From positions 1 through 64,000 of the forward strand of contig JAKUCV010003539.1 in the NCBI GenBank assembly GCA_028386065.3: a stretch of DNA of 64,000 bases. Reading direction: 5' to 3'. Position 1 is the first letter of the stretch, and the number at the start of each line of letters is the position of its first letter. The DNA comes from Turnera subulata. Lineage: Eukaryota > Streptophyta > Magnoliopsida > Malpighiales > Passifloraceae. Positions 1 to 11,190 of the stretch are shown here, in pieces. The notes beneath the pieces were generated by a model, which was not told the origin of the DNA, searched no databases, and saw only the letters and a program-made list of their open reading frames with translations. The translations under genes were made by a program, and so were the position numbers.

Positions 1-619
1 TTCCAGTTTTGGCCGAAATTGATCGTTCTCGGTAGCGAAGAGGGACGATTTTACACCTGAAAACATAATTGTTAGTTCAAGCAATTTATTCAACAATAAA
101 ACAAAGAAAGATAAGTAAATGCATGATTTTTATTCAAAATAATAATAATAAAGAAGTTTTCATGCCTTTAATACTATGTGAAATATGTGCACATCACCTC
201 CCGCTGTTCTGGACGAACGACTTCCATCTCCTCACCCGACATCGTCGAACCCAAGGAATCCACCCAAGAAGAGAACCAAAGTTATCACAAAACTACTGGC
301 CAAAAGAACTAATCAAACACTAGCAACCGATCAAGCATCGGAAATAGCGACACCAAATAGTGCTAAAACAACCTTGTAAAACCAAGGAGAGACCTAGCAA
401 AAACCTAGGAAAAACTTGGAAAACCTAAGGCGGCTCTACAAATCCTAGAGAGACTCTAGAGAGGAGAGAAAACCCAAAGACCTAGACTTTAAATCCTGCA
501 ATTATTTTTATTGTTTGTTATTATAATTGTGAATGGGTACGGGTTTCATTTCACTATTAATCGTTTATAGCTTTTTTCCGTCTTTTGGACCTGGGCGCAT
601 AAGCATACAAAATAAATTG
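1..619. other. Left-edge intergenic DNA, no gene recognised
   Basis: This stretch lies left of Copia-A. It holds two short overlapping open frames (69-379) with a basic, Pro/Ser/Thr-rich translation and, at about 380-480, a purine-rich run with repeats of the type CCTAG/CTAGG. I recognise no domain. The run could be a remnant of a LINE leader, but that is a guess. The last five bases, AATTG at 615-619, are the left target-site duplication of Copia-A. Confidence 0.5.
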
Positions 620-1125
620 TGTTTTAAAATGGGGAATGAAATTCACTCCTTAATGGAATAATACAAGCTTGATCAAGGTGACAATACAACATTGATGGTA
701 GTAATACAACTTTAATGGTAATAATACAACTTTGATAATAATAATAATGGAGAGTGATTAGAATAAGATGGGGAGATTGAGAAGAGAGGTTTATGGTGTA
801 TGGAAATGAGAAGAGAGTAAGTTTATGGTGGGAGAAGAAGGTGTATGTGTGTATGGAAATGAAGGAGTATTTATAGGTGAAAATGGGAGGATAAAAACAA
901 ATGAGTATGATTAATTTAATAAGAAAAAAACAAAAGGATATTAGGTAAAGGAAGATGATATTAAGATTAGGACAAAATGGAATTATGGAGGGTAAATGGC
1001 CAAAGAGATAAATCCAAGTGGATGTTAGGTAAAGGGTAAAATATTTACCGGGGGTAAATTTGGATACGGTAAAATTGAGTTTTACTGGATGGTAACAATG
1101 CATTCACCATAATATATTTACAACA
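620..1125 (-). repeat. Copia-A LTR, left copy (3' LTR of the element)
   Basis: This 506-bp repeat matches 5865-6366 over its full length with scattered substitutions and small indels. The antisense open frame inside it (624-1103) is an accident of purine-rich LTR sequence and not a gene. Confidence 0.92.
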
Positions 1126-1134
1126 CTCCCCCTT
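1126..1134 (-). other. Polypurine tract of Copia-A
   Basis: On the - strand the sequence just inside the left LTR is AAGGGGGAG. This is the expected place and composition for the plus-strand primer of a copia element, and it fixes the element's orientation. Confidence 0.85.
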
Positions 1135-1929
1135 GAAAGTCATTGCTCCTTAGATAGAATACGCTTGGGAATAACTGCCTCATTAAAAACCTTACCAAGA
1201 AAAACCCAGTGGGATAAAAACTTGGTGAAAGAAAAAAGAGTGCAGTGCGTATTCTACTCCCCCTCGCATGCCAATCTTCTTTGTCAACCTCTGGTGACAT
1301 TTGAAATGTATACAGTATCATCTTCATAATTTGTTGTTGGAGCATCTTCCTCGCTATTTTATCCATATGAATCTTGAGTGTGCAGCATCATCGAGCTCAG
1401 CTAAGCATAGTCTCGGCTGGCTTTGTGTATAACTAAAATTTTTGCATTATTTGAAGTGGTAGCAACGATACTTTATTTTGTGCTTGCCATGATACTTCAG
1501 GTATCAGCTTGCACTTTATGTGGATCAAATGAATGACCTACATCTGCAAAACAAACTGTATTCTTCTTGGACTCACACGGTTAAAATAATTACATGTCCC
1601 TTATACTTCGAGATAATGGAGAGCTTCAGACTTTATGAAAAATTAGATCGAAAAGATATTTTGCTAACAAGTTTATGGAAAAGCTTCAGGCTTCATGTTA
1701 CTAGCAAATTAAATTGCACTATGATATAGTACTTCAGGACCAGTCTAATTTTTTTTATGAGATCTTTCATCTCAAATCCTTTCTTAACATGTAGCACGGC
1801 ATTTGGAATCTTCTTCTGGAGTTCCAATAATATTTAAATCACAAAAATAGTATCTAAATCAGCAACACTAATAAATGCATATATGCAATAACACATACTC
1901 AAATTTGATTTAAACCATATAAAGATCAA

Positions 1930-2370
1930 TTTAGCTTAAGTTTGTATATTCCCGGGAATTAGTTGCTTCAGGAAACTTGAATCCTTCAGGGATTCTCATG
2001 CATATGTCGTGACTTATGGATCCATAGAAATAGGCTGTAATAACATCCATTAGATGCATTTCTAATTTTTCATATATTGCCAGACTTATCAAAGATCGAA
2101 AATAATTGCATCCACCACAGGGAAGTATATCTCCTCATAATTAATACCAGGTCGCTTGGGTAAAACCTTGTGCGATGAGCCGTGCTTTGTATCTCACTAT
2201 TATAATTTTCTTTTGGCACAAATACCCATTTACAATCGACTGGTTCTACACCATCTGGTGTACGGACTACAGGTCTGGAAAATTTCTCGCTTCACAAGCG
2301 AGTCTAACACAGCCTTAACTATATCTCTCTATTTTAGCCAATCATTCCGCGCCTACATTCATCAATAGAT
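1930..2370 (-). pseudogene. Copia-A reverse transcriptase remnant
   Basis: Reading the - strand, pieces of the copia RVT_2 domain appear in different frames: a stretch like YEEIYFPVVDAI near 2110-2150 and then LMDVITAYFYGS and ICMRIPEGF near 1970-2060. These correspond to the conserved RT blocks around the DVKTAFLNG-type motif and the following PEGF. The two pieces are out of frame with each other and stops interrupt them, so no RT can be made. The remaining pol domains are too decayed to place reliably. Confidence 0.75.
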
Positions 2371-3699
2371 GTAGGTTCATGATCCTCATTTTCTTTCATA
2401 ATATTTAGCGCTATTATATGTAAAACAAATATTCCGTCGATGGTTATTTCACGTCGGTTCCTTCTCATTTCTGACACCGTATAATTAATCAAGATCTCAT
2501 CATTTTCATTTATTTCAAGTACCTGAGTTACTTCTAAAACTCTATCAATTGTGTCAGAAACCTCTTCTGGAGGATTTTTCTCTTCTTGAGGACTTCTAAT
2601 TTGAACCTCTACTGGAGGTCTTATTTTCTCACTAGTGCCATCTTATCTCTTTGCTCCTTTTTCTCTATTAAGAATTTTTTTTCTTTGGAACCGAGTATAT
2701 TCTACGTTTCTGGCATACTTTAGATTCATTTTCATTCTTCTATTGTTCTTCGGGAACATCAATACAAATAGGAGCATTTGCAGCTGGTATATAAGTTTTG
2801 GTCACTTCTTGTGTCTAGCAATTACATATCAATTTTCCTGCAAATGAATCATCTTTTGAACTTCAGGTTCACACTAATTTATTTGAGGATCAACAATCGT
2901 ACATTGATAATGTATTTAAATAATATCTTGATCCAGCTGCTTATTTCCTCCCCCTTATGTTGGGTAAACTCTTTCATCTAATTAATAACCAACATACCCA
3001 ACATACTCAACATATATACCCAATCTTCTTTAAGGACCAACTTTACTATGCTGTGGTGGAGCATTATATATTATACAACAAATGGTCTGAAAATAGGAGA
3101 TACTGGGTTCGTGACCATGAACCAATTAAATGGGGAGGCCTTATGATAACTTTTTGGCTTGATGCACACAAGTGTTGCTGCATGTAAAATACCATTTTCC
3201 CAAACAGTAATATTTCATTAGCAATGGTCCTGCAATCAATTGGGAATATTCACCCAGATCGGTTTGGGTTTATTTCCAATGATATACATTATTCATTGAA
3301 GAAATATACCAGTATTATCTAGACATATAGTCTTATAACATAATTAGGCATGTGTACCCGCAAGTGGCTTAATCAGTAAAATAAGTGCGCACAATGCCAA
3401 CTTGCGTCTAACAAGCACACATTGGACCATCTAGTCGATGCATCATAAAAATTACCTAGATGGTCAACACAACGGATTTATTTATCTGCGTACATGTCCC
3501 TGAATAACTCCCAAACTTATTGGTGATTCTAGGCCAACCTCATCTTAGGAAGGCCGAACAATTAATTTTTGCAGCAAACTAACACATGGAAATTCCATTG
3601 ATTGTAAAAACTTTCGGTTTTTCAATGAATGACCAAATAAATTCTGCACATCATTATGGATCCGGGATGGCCCAACCGGTCATGCCAAACAAGATATCC

Positions 3700-4440
3700 A
3701 CTAGCCAACTTCTAGTTGGTCTCAACTTCGGGCTGTGCAAACTGTGTATTTAATAACTTAGGAAAAATTTTTTGCCAGCTTCAGGCTGGTGAATAATAAA
3801 TCAATTGTCCAACTTCTAGTTGGTGCCAGCTTCGGGCAGTGCAAACTATGTATTTAATAATATAGAAAGAATTATTTGCTAGCTTCAGGCTAATGTCAGC
3901 TTTAGGCTGTTGTGTACCAGCTTCAGGCTGTTGTGTGCAAGCTTCAAGCTTCTATGTGTCAGCTTCAAGCTGGATACAATAACTTTTATTGACTCGAATA
4001 TTTATGTAGTACAATCTAAAGAATAACGCAAGTAAATTTTCCATATTATTTTATTATCTGCTGTGGTAGACTTTATAATATAGAGATATTCAGATCTCTT
4101 TTATTTACTGTCTCAATATAATATTCGGTTGAAAATAAATTCCTTTGAGATTTGAATAAAATATCCTTTTATTTGCTCTTTAGGAGTATAATAAAATTCA
4201 TGCTCTTCCAGAGCATAAACATTTTACTCTTCCGGAGCATATTAAAACTCATGCTCTTTTGGAGCATAAGTGTATGTTATTCTAGAGCATAATATAACTT
4301 ATGCTCTTCCGGAGCTTAAATATATACTTTTCTAAAGTATAGTGAAAGTTATGCTCTTCTGAAGCTTAAATATATTCTCTTCTAGAGCATAGTAAACTTG
4401 TGCTCTTCTAGAGCATATTAATTTTCTTGAGATTATACTA
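3700..4440. repeat. Arrays of short hairpin repeats inside Copia-A
   Basis: At about 3700-3975, units such as CCAACTTCTAGTTGG, CCAGCTTCAGGCTGG and CTAGCTTCAGGCTAA follow each other. At about 4200-4430 they give way to ATGCTCTTCCGGAGCAT and variants. Each unit is an inverted repeat of 4-6 bp around a short TTCNG-type centre. Neighbouring units differ in stem sequence, with both arms changed together, while the centre is kept. Further isolated units occur elsewhere in the element (for example 1488-1502, 1979-1997, 5154-5166). Confidence 0.8.
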
Positions 4441-5362
4441 TCATATGTTACATATGAATAATTTCGGTTTATTAAATACGGAATGTCATTGCATTGTCTC
4501 CAGGACAAGTGCCCGAGTCATAATTCTAGAAATGACAGTTTCATGTTCTTATTAAAAATTTAGCAGTTATAACATGCTGTAAAATAAACATAATATAGTA
4601 AAATTTAACAAATAATAATAAAACTGAAAATAAAAACATTCAATATAAATTGACTTGCACCTTCAGGGTAAGCAAGATAATAATAATATCCAAACATCAT
4701 GGTCATCTTCTTGAATAAATATGGTTTCATCAATATTAGATTTGCCCTTCAAGGACACTTGATAACCATTTACTGGATGCCTTGTTATACGGTCTATTTG
4801 TGACCAATTGAATGTTCATAGTTATGACCAAAATTATCACATACAGTCACATTCACTTCAGATAATGGAGTAGAGCTAGTTAAACGAGATTCATGATTTT
4901 TCATGAATAACTCATTATTTTATTCTGCCACAAGTAGGCATAAAATTAAATCCGAAAATTTTGTGAATTTTTTTTCACGATATTGCTACTGCAGGAGCAC
5001 ATCTGATGTACAAATATGGAGATTTTTTTAAGTTTTTTTTTTTAAGAATGACCATCTTCTGGTGATCATGCCTTTCTTTTAAATTCTTTCAAAGATCTGC
5101 AGGATCTTTTAATAGTAAGACATCCAGTCTTTGCTTTATTATTTTCTCTTTTATTGAGTCTTCCAGACTAATTAATATTTAAATTCATTTCAAAATTTAA
5201 TGCCCATGATAAATTTCTTCCAGAAATTTCAAGGGCATTCAATTCAAGTTTCATAATAACAGTAATAATAAAAGATATAAAATTAATATAAAACATAAAA
5301 TATATACGCTTACTCGATAAATCTTTCAGCATTAATAATAGCATAATATACGTTTACTTGAT

Positions 5363-5562
5363 AAAGGCGGCTTAGCCGGCCAACAAATGAAACAAGGCGG
5401 CTTTGCCGGCCAACATAGAGATAAGGCGGCTTAGCCGGCCAACAAATGAAACAAGGCGGCTTTGTCAGCTAACATAGAGAAAAGGCGGCTTAGCCGACCA
5501 ACAAATGAAACAAGGCGGCTTTGCCGGCCAACAAAGAGAAAAGGCGGCTTAGCCGGCCAATA
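5363..5562. repeat. GC-rich minisatellite in the 5' internal part of Copia-A
   Basis: About seven tandem units of roughly 27-30 bp alternate between AAGGCGGCTTAGCCGGCCAAC and AAGGCGGCTTTGCCGGCCAAC, separated by AAATGAAAC or ATAGAGA-like spacers. Each unit is again a hairpin (GGCGGC...GCCGGCC). The array lies just downstream of the primer-site side in the element's own orientation, that is, in its leader or gag region. Confidence 0.85.
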
Positions 5563-5864
5563 TTGAATACTAAGCAGATAAATAAATGCGGATTGAAAAA
5601 AATTAGAAACGATTACCTTGGTTTCATGAAAATAATATAACATGATCACATAAGATGTACATAAATTGATATGCAAATGATATGCTGTACCGTGAATTAA
5701 AATACTAATCCGGCTCGGTTATTATCCCGGTACTACCTTGATAATACCCTTTTCAAATTATTTTCACAAGTTTACTATATATTTTTATATAGAAATGAAG
5801 AAAATAATAATAAGAAAGTTTAGAATTGAGTACCTTAGCAGGGTAGAGACTCGTGCTGATAACG

Positions 5865-6366
5865 TGTTATAAAATGGGGGATGAAATTCACTCCTTAATG
5901 GAATAATACAAGCTTGATCAAGGTGACAATACAACCTTGATGGTAGTAATACAACTTTAATGGTAATAATACAACTTTGATAATAATAATAATAGAGAGT
6001 GATTAAAATAAGATGTGGAGATTGAGAAAAGAGGTTTATGGTGTATGGAAATGAGAAGAGAGTAAGTTTATGGTGGGAGAAGAAGTGTATGTGTGTAAAT
6101 GAAGGGGTATTTATAGGTGAAAATGGGAGGATAAAAACAAATGAGTATGATTAATTTAATAAGGTAAAAACAAAAAGATATTAGATAAAAGAAGATGACA
6201 TTAAGATTAGGACAAAATAGAATTATGGAGGGTAAATGGCCAAAGAGATAAATCCAGGTGGATATTAGGTGAGGGGTAAAATATTTACTGGGGATAAATT
6301 TGGATACCGTAAAATAGAATTTTACTGAATGGTAACAATGACATTTACCATAATTTAATTACAACA
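5865..6366 (-). repeat. Copia-A LTR, right copy (5' LTR of the element)
   Basis: This 502-bp repeat is paired with 620-1125. It is followed directly by the right target duplication AATTG (6367-6371) and bordered on its inner side by the primer-site region at 5843-5864. Confidence 0.92.
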
Positions 6367-6371
6367 AATTG

Positions 6372-6771
6372 AAGTTTATTTTCGACAAAAAAGTAAGTAC
6401 TAGGCGCTGCTTGGTAACTTCTTCACTGGTGCACAAAGTTTTAGACTTCAAATGAAACATATAGGACTAATTTCTTCTGATCCCACGGGTCTTTCTTGAA
6501 CTATATTTTCCTTTCAAGGAGTTTGGGTGACAACTGCAACTCCCTTTTATTTCTCCTGTATTTCCTTCCTAATCAATACTGAATGAGTAAAGTATATCTT
6601 CTCACTGATTTGTGTTTAAATTACAGTAGCAACAAAACAAAAAGAGAGAGAGATAAACTTTTAGTTTTTAAATATTAAATACTTGAAATGAGAGACAGAC
6701 TTGATGAAGATCTAAAATATTGTGGATCTTATTACGTACTTAATCAACAAGAAATGATCAATCCTCTTTAA
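6372..6771. other. Short intergenic spacer left of the neprosin pseudogene
   Basis: No gene is visible. The spacer includes a short GA run near 6642-6652 and the presumed 3' untranslated region of the neprosin-type pseudogene, which is transcribed toward this side. Confidence 0.5.
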
Positions 6772-7795
6772 TTAATTCCCTGTGTATCCACCATTTCCCC
6801 CATAAACTATTACCCTTCCTTCTTGTCCTCGGCGTCCCAAATCTACTACGTCATACACAGTAACAATGTCTCTAAGTGTTTCAGTATCTTCAGGATTTAC
6901 TTCATTGTTGTTTTCGTCTATCAGTCTAATCTGATTGCACACCGCATCATATCGCTCGTCAAGAGAGAGTGGGAGCTGATGACCAGAACCCATTTCGGGG
7001 CTAGGCACATTCGGTGGAGTAATCACTTGTCCGCCCCATTCAATATATGAAGCCGAATCTGCTAATGCACCGAACATTTTTTGTGGCCATCGTCCAATCC
7101 CAACGCCTTTTGTTCCTACTTGAAGATACCAATCCCCATTCGCCTTATCCTGGATGCATGTCAGTACCAATTAGGGGTTTAATTTGTGACCCTGTTTTTG
7201 CTTTTGATCATCTTTTAATTGTAACTATTTTCCTACATCAAATTATACACCTGCCATCCCCAACCAAAAAAAAAAAAAACATTTCTATTACAATAAGAAT
7301 ATCATAATTACCTTGTAAACGAAGAAACCAGTTGAGTATATATCTCCACCTCTTTGTGAAATCTGGGGGAAAGCATAATCAAGAGGTATCTCCGACGTTT
7401 CAAGTATAAAAGCAGGTGCTGGGCAAAGTGTATTATAACAACTTCCTCTTTGGGTCTATGAATCCAGAAAATGACAACAACAAATCAATTAGTGAAAGAG
7501 GATAATAAGTAAAGAGAGTTATTATTAACTAATCTTTGAAGAAACTTACACTTGTCCATATGTATAACCGAGTCTTGTTATCTTTATATAAGACGGGATT
7601 CACCTAATTAGAAAAGAGTGACCACCAAATTAAGCAAAATTAATTAGGTGCAATTTTATTTTATTTGTTTTAATGGCTATATATATATAGAAAATAAATT
7701 TAACCAGGACATCATCCAAATCTAATTAATGGATGAGCTAGCTGGTACGTAGTTGACTGACTTACAGTCCATCCAACTTCTATTGTATCCGGACC

Positions 7796-7829
7796 GAGTT
7801 AATTCAGGGGGTCAAAATGTAATTAACCC
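7796..7829. mobile_element. 34-bp Mutator-like footprint in exon 4 of the neprosin pseudogene
   Basis: The insert runs from GAGTTAATT to AATTAACCC, nearly perfect terminal inverted repeats (8 of 9). It is bordered by the exact 10-bp direct repeat TATCCGGACC at 7786-7795 and 7830-7839. The intact paralogue has only one copy of the corresponding site. Nine- to ten-base duplications and such GGGTTAATT-type ends are typical of Mutator-like elements. The tiny size suggests an element reduced almost to its two ends. Confidence 0.85.
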
Positions 7830-8230
7830 TATCCGGACCATTTTGAAACTTCATACGGCTTGAGCTGACTTGACTGTTTTGAACGATTGGATTGAATACG
7901 CTTGTGACCATATGACCTCCCTTATACTTCTTGCTCGGATTAACTTTTGTGCGTAAAAGTGCAGACTAATTCATGTTTAATAGCGCATTAAGAGTGTTAG
8001 TGAGTGACATAATAAAATCTTTTATCACAGATAGAATGCAACAAGTCATGTTTGGTTGCCTTTAGTTAATTTTGAGGGGCACAAACCAAAGGCAATAGAA
8101 TAAAACATTAGTTTGAAACGTACCGGAAATTTTATTTAGAAAAAACAAAATTCACAAGCAAGTTGAATGAAACTCTACACAATGAAATAAAAGGTTAATC
8201 AAAAAGCAACAGCAAGACAATGAAATTTTA

Positions 8231-8340
8231 CTTACATGAATTCCGGACTAGTCTTTACTTTGAGAGCTGAATTTCGAAGAGGTCATGTGAGAGGCAAGTT
8301 TTGCTCCAATAAGATCATCTTTGTGCGATAATTTACCAAG
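8231..8340 (-). pseudogene. Second, decayed copy of neprosin exon 3 inside intron 3
   Basis: On the - strand this region reads like exon 3 of the intact paralogue (KDDLIGAKLAS, then KFSSQS), with an in-frame TAG before the end and a kept GTAAGT-type donor at 8235-8231. The sequence after that donor also aligns with intron 3 of the intact gene (shared TTTCATTGTGTAG stretch). The exon at 8812-8997 is a different, less similar exon 3. The locus thus holds two exon 3 copies in series. Confidence 0.8.
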
Positions 8341-10282
8341 CATTGCCCCTTTCAGTGTGCCATTCCTTCTTATAAGAGGAAATCATGCTTTGCTTCTAAC
8401 TTTCTAATCACGTTTTTTATTTATTTAATGCTAAAACTCTCTAATCACTTATTTACTTGGTGGCACTAACTTAGATTTTGTAAGATATTCTGTTGAATAT
8501 CATCTCTATATATGCCTAAAATTACCTAAGAAAGATTATCTTTTTATAGACTATATTGGTGAAAACATCCACACAATTCCATCCCAAACTATCCCCACTT
8601 CCACCCAAATAGGATCGAACCCACGATTGAATCCAATTTTATGGAGATGCCACTACACTAAGTAAAAACTCAACGACACAAAAAAAATGATGGAAACAAA
8701 ATTCAATACTAGAGGAAGGAAACAAAATTTAGTGACTGAGAATTTAAACCAAACATATTATAATGGAATTATATATAATCAAACCAAAGGTCCAAAATGA
8801 AATTAACTTACATGAAGACCAGGATAGGATTCATCTTGAGGCCTGACTTTTGAGTCATACATATTAGAGGCAGATTTGGCTCTAATAAGATCATCTTTGG
8901 TAATTGGTTTGATTGGAACAGTACCAACAGGACATCCATAACCATTGAGCCATATAGTATTTTTTTCTTTTTTTCCCTTATTATTGGATAGTCTCATCTA
9001 CAAGAGAAAAAAATTGAATGTTATTTTTTGTACCAAATTTTTTTTACGTTAACGGCATATAAGAGTTTAAATTTGGAACACGAATCCACAAAAATGATGC
9101 AATCGTACCTGATATTTGTACTTTTCATTCTTCAAAGCCGGATGGTCGAATGCTGGTTGCTCATAATAATTTACACAATTATATGTATCTCCAGATTTTG
9201 TCTATCATTCAAAATAAACAATGTATTTAAAATAGATATAGTAAAAGGCTTCCCATTAATGGTTCATTGCCTTTGAAGAAAATCAAAATATTAAACATAT
9301 GAATCCAACATCTTTTCCAACTGGATGAGTTAGTGATTTGTTCACTTAGGAAAAAAATTGTAACTACATAACCAAATCAATTAATATGCATAATAATTTA
9401 TAGCATTTTCACATAGTGATCCATATTTTGTGAGTGAAATTTTAATCTAGACAATATGATTCAAACAAAAGTATATTTCATGTTGATAATAAAATATTTC
9501 TTACTTGTATAGTAGTCACAGCTGGTTTATTTAGAAATCTGAGCTGTTCCTCTAATTCTAGATCCTCTTCAACTAACATCTCGCGATTTCCGTGGATTAC
9601 GTTATTCTTCAGTAGACAATAGGAAACAAAAACTACTAGAAGAGCTCTTTGAATCATGGCATTTCCTACATAATAAAAAAATTAGAAGGAATTGTATCAA
9701 AATTTATTATTGTACTATTATCATTATTTTGAAGAAATAAATAAGTATATATCTTGTATCGTTCTAGGAATAAATTTATGGGAAAAATTACAAAGAAATT
9801 ATACAATATTATTATTTGAAATTAATTTTCCACTTGTCGTACTTTCAAAAAACAATTTGAGTATGAGATTAATTTATATTCAGGAAGCAACACTATTTAT
9901 AAAAAGGATATAACACTAATTTTTTTTCAGATAATAATAAAATAACTAGAAAATTTAGAGTCAACAATTTAATAAAATTATTAATCATACCAAGTTGAAA
10001 ATACAAAAGGTATGTAGAAGTATATTTGCGTAGATCATGCTTGGAATAAATTATTGAAAAATTATAAAGAAATTATGTTGTTTACATAGTATGGATTTAT
10101 TTTTTCTTCTTATCATATTTTAAAAAAAATTAATTGTGAGATTGAAATTATATGTAGGAAATAACATTGACTTCCTCATGAAAAAATCACATGACTAGGA
10201 AATTTGTAGTCAAAACATTTAATCAAAATATTTTGTTGATCATATCAACTTGTAGAAGTATACATACACAAAATAAACTTAC

Positions 10283-10379
10283 CAGCTATTTTCGCATTCA
10301 TTCTGGACGAGTTTTGGTAGAAAATTGAAAAAAAATAGATTAATTATACAAGGAAGAGCACTTCTGTATTTATATATGT
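10283..10379 (-). promoter_or_regulatory. Probable promoter and leader exon of the neprosin pseudogene
   Basis: On the - strand a TATA-like CATATATAAATACAG (10379-10365) is followed by a leader that ends at a good donor, CTG|GTAAGT, at 10283/10282. The matching acceptor is TTATGTAG just before GAAATGCC and the ATG at 9657. The leader holds an ATG (about 10301) that, after splicing, is in frame with the main start and would add nine residues in front of the signal peptide. The intact paralogue also has a leader intron but no such upstream ATG. Confidence 0.55.
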
Positions 10380-10414
10380 GTAGGGGATATACCAAAAATA
10401 GAAAAAGATATCAG

Positions 10415-11190
10415 TACTAAATGCTTAGTATTTGGGTTAGTCCAACAAATTGTTTGGTTGAGCACGTGTATGATAAATCTTTATATATCTTCAATCATCC
10501 TTAAAAAAGGAAACAAAAGATATAAATTTGTAAATAAAATATGCAAAATATTCCTAAAAAAAGAAAAATAATCTTGTATATGAATTTATGATTTACTCAT
10601 GAATGATTTCAAGACAATGCATCTAAGTGCTTAGTATTTGAGTTAGTCCAACAAATTGTTTGGTTGAGCAGAGTAATCCTTAAAAAAAGAAACAAAGATG
10701 ATAGTATGGAAATTTATCCATACATATTTGTAAACTTAAAAAAATTCATCCACATCTTTTTGGATAAATACAATGTATAATGAATCTTTATATGTTTTTA
10801 TTCATTATTAAAAAAGGAAAAAAAGATGATAGTATGGAAATTTTGTTATGCATGATTGTAAATTAAAAAACAACTCATCCATATCTTTATGAATAAAATA
10901 CCATACTCGGCAAAAAAAAAGAGTAAAATAGCATATGTGAAAATAAAATGTATAAATGGGAAGAATAAGCACCAAATTTGGAATTAGCGAATAGCATTCC
11001 ATGAATTATATCCTACAAATACATAAATTAGATAATAACATGCAATCAAGAATAAATCATCTTGTTCTTGACGACTCCTAAATTAAATATGCAATATTTA
11101 ATATTCCTAAAAAAGGAAAATAATCATAAATTTGTATATGAATTTATGATTTACTCACGAATAATGTCAAGATAATGCATCAAGTGGCAA
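10415..11190. repeat. Shuffled direct repeats upstream of the neprosin pseudogene
   Basis: A block with TGCTTAGTATTTG and CAACAAATTGTTTGGTTGAGCA occurs at about 10420-10465 and again at 10622-10670. A second block, with ATATGAATTTATGATTTACTC and a CAAGANAATGCATC end, occurs at about 10575-10625 and again at 11137-11183. TATGGAAATTT-type segments recur at about 10700 and 10830. The copies are diverged and out of order. No gene is visible here. Confidence 0.7.

Larger units (their letters stand above)
620..6366 (-). mobile_element. Copia-A: complete but decayed Ty1/copia LTR retrotransposon
   Basis: Two near-identical repeats, 620-1125 and 5865-6366, each start TG and end CA and are flanked by the 5-bp duplication AATTG (615-619 and 6367-6371). 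The polypurine tract (CTCCCCCTT on the + strand, 1126-1134) adjoins the left LTR. The primer-site side, reading CGTTATCAGCACGAG on the - strand, adjoins the right LTR, so the element is transcribed leftwards. A copia reverse-transcriptase segment is readable on the - strand near 1930-2370. No long frame survives: pol is broken throughout. The interior has unusually dense short hairpin repeats (about 3700-4440 and 5363-5562). Borders are firm because LTRs and TSD agree; the clade is not assigned. Confidence 0.93.
6772..9657 (-). pseudogene. Neprosin-family (DUF239) gene, disrupted paralogue
   Basis: Seven coding exons can be placed on the - strand by comparison with the intact + strand paralogue: 9657-9505, 9201-9109, 8997-8812, 7965-7766, 7603-7550, 7455-7312 and 7149-6772. 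All junctions are GT-AG and phase 0, and all exons except 3 and 4 match the paralogue's length exactly. The product would have a signal peptide, the N-terminal neprosin activation domain (CVNYYEQPAFDHPAL in exon 2) and the catalytic domain ending GGNGGYTGN. Both family glutamates are still encoded (IEVGW in exon 4, IEWGG in exon 7). Exon 4 is 44 bp longer than in the paralogue because of a transposon footprint that puts a TGA in frame and shifts the frame. The first copy's exon 3 is followed in the intron by a second decayed exon 3. I therefore call it a pseudogene; a truncated product of exons 1-4 remains possible. Confidence 0.88.

Noticed and set aside
624..1103. 159-codon open frame on the - strand
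   Set aside because: It lies wholly within the Copia-A LTR, has a low-complexity Phe/Ile/Tyr/Ser translation, and the partner LTR does not preserve it.
6823..7307. + strand frames over the last exon of the neprosin pseudogene
   Set aside because: They are antisense shadows of an exon identified by its match to the intact paralogue.
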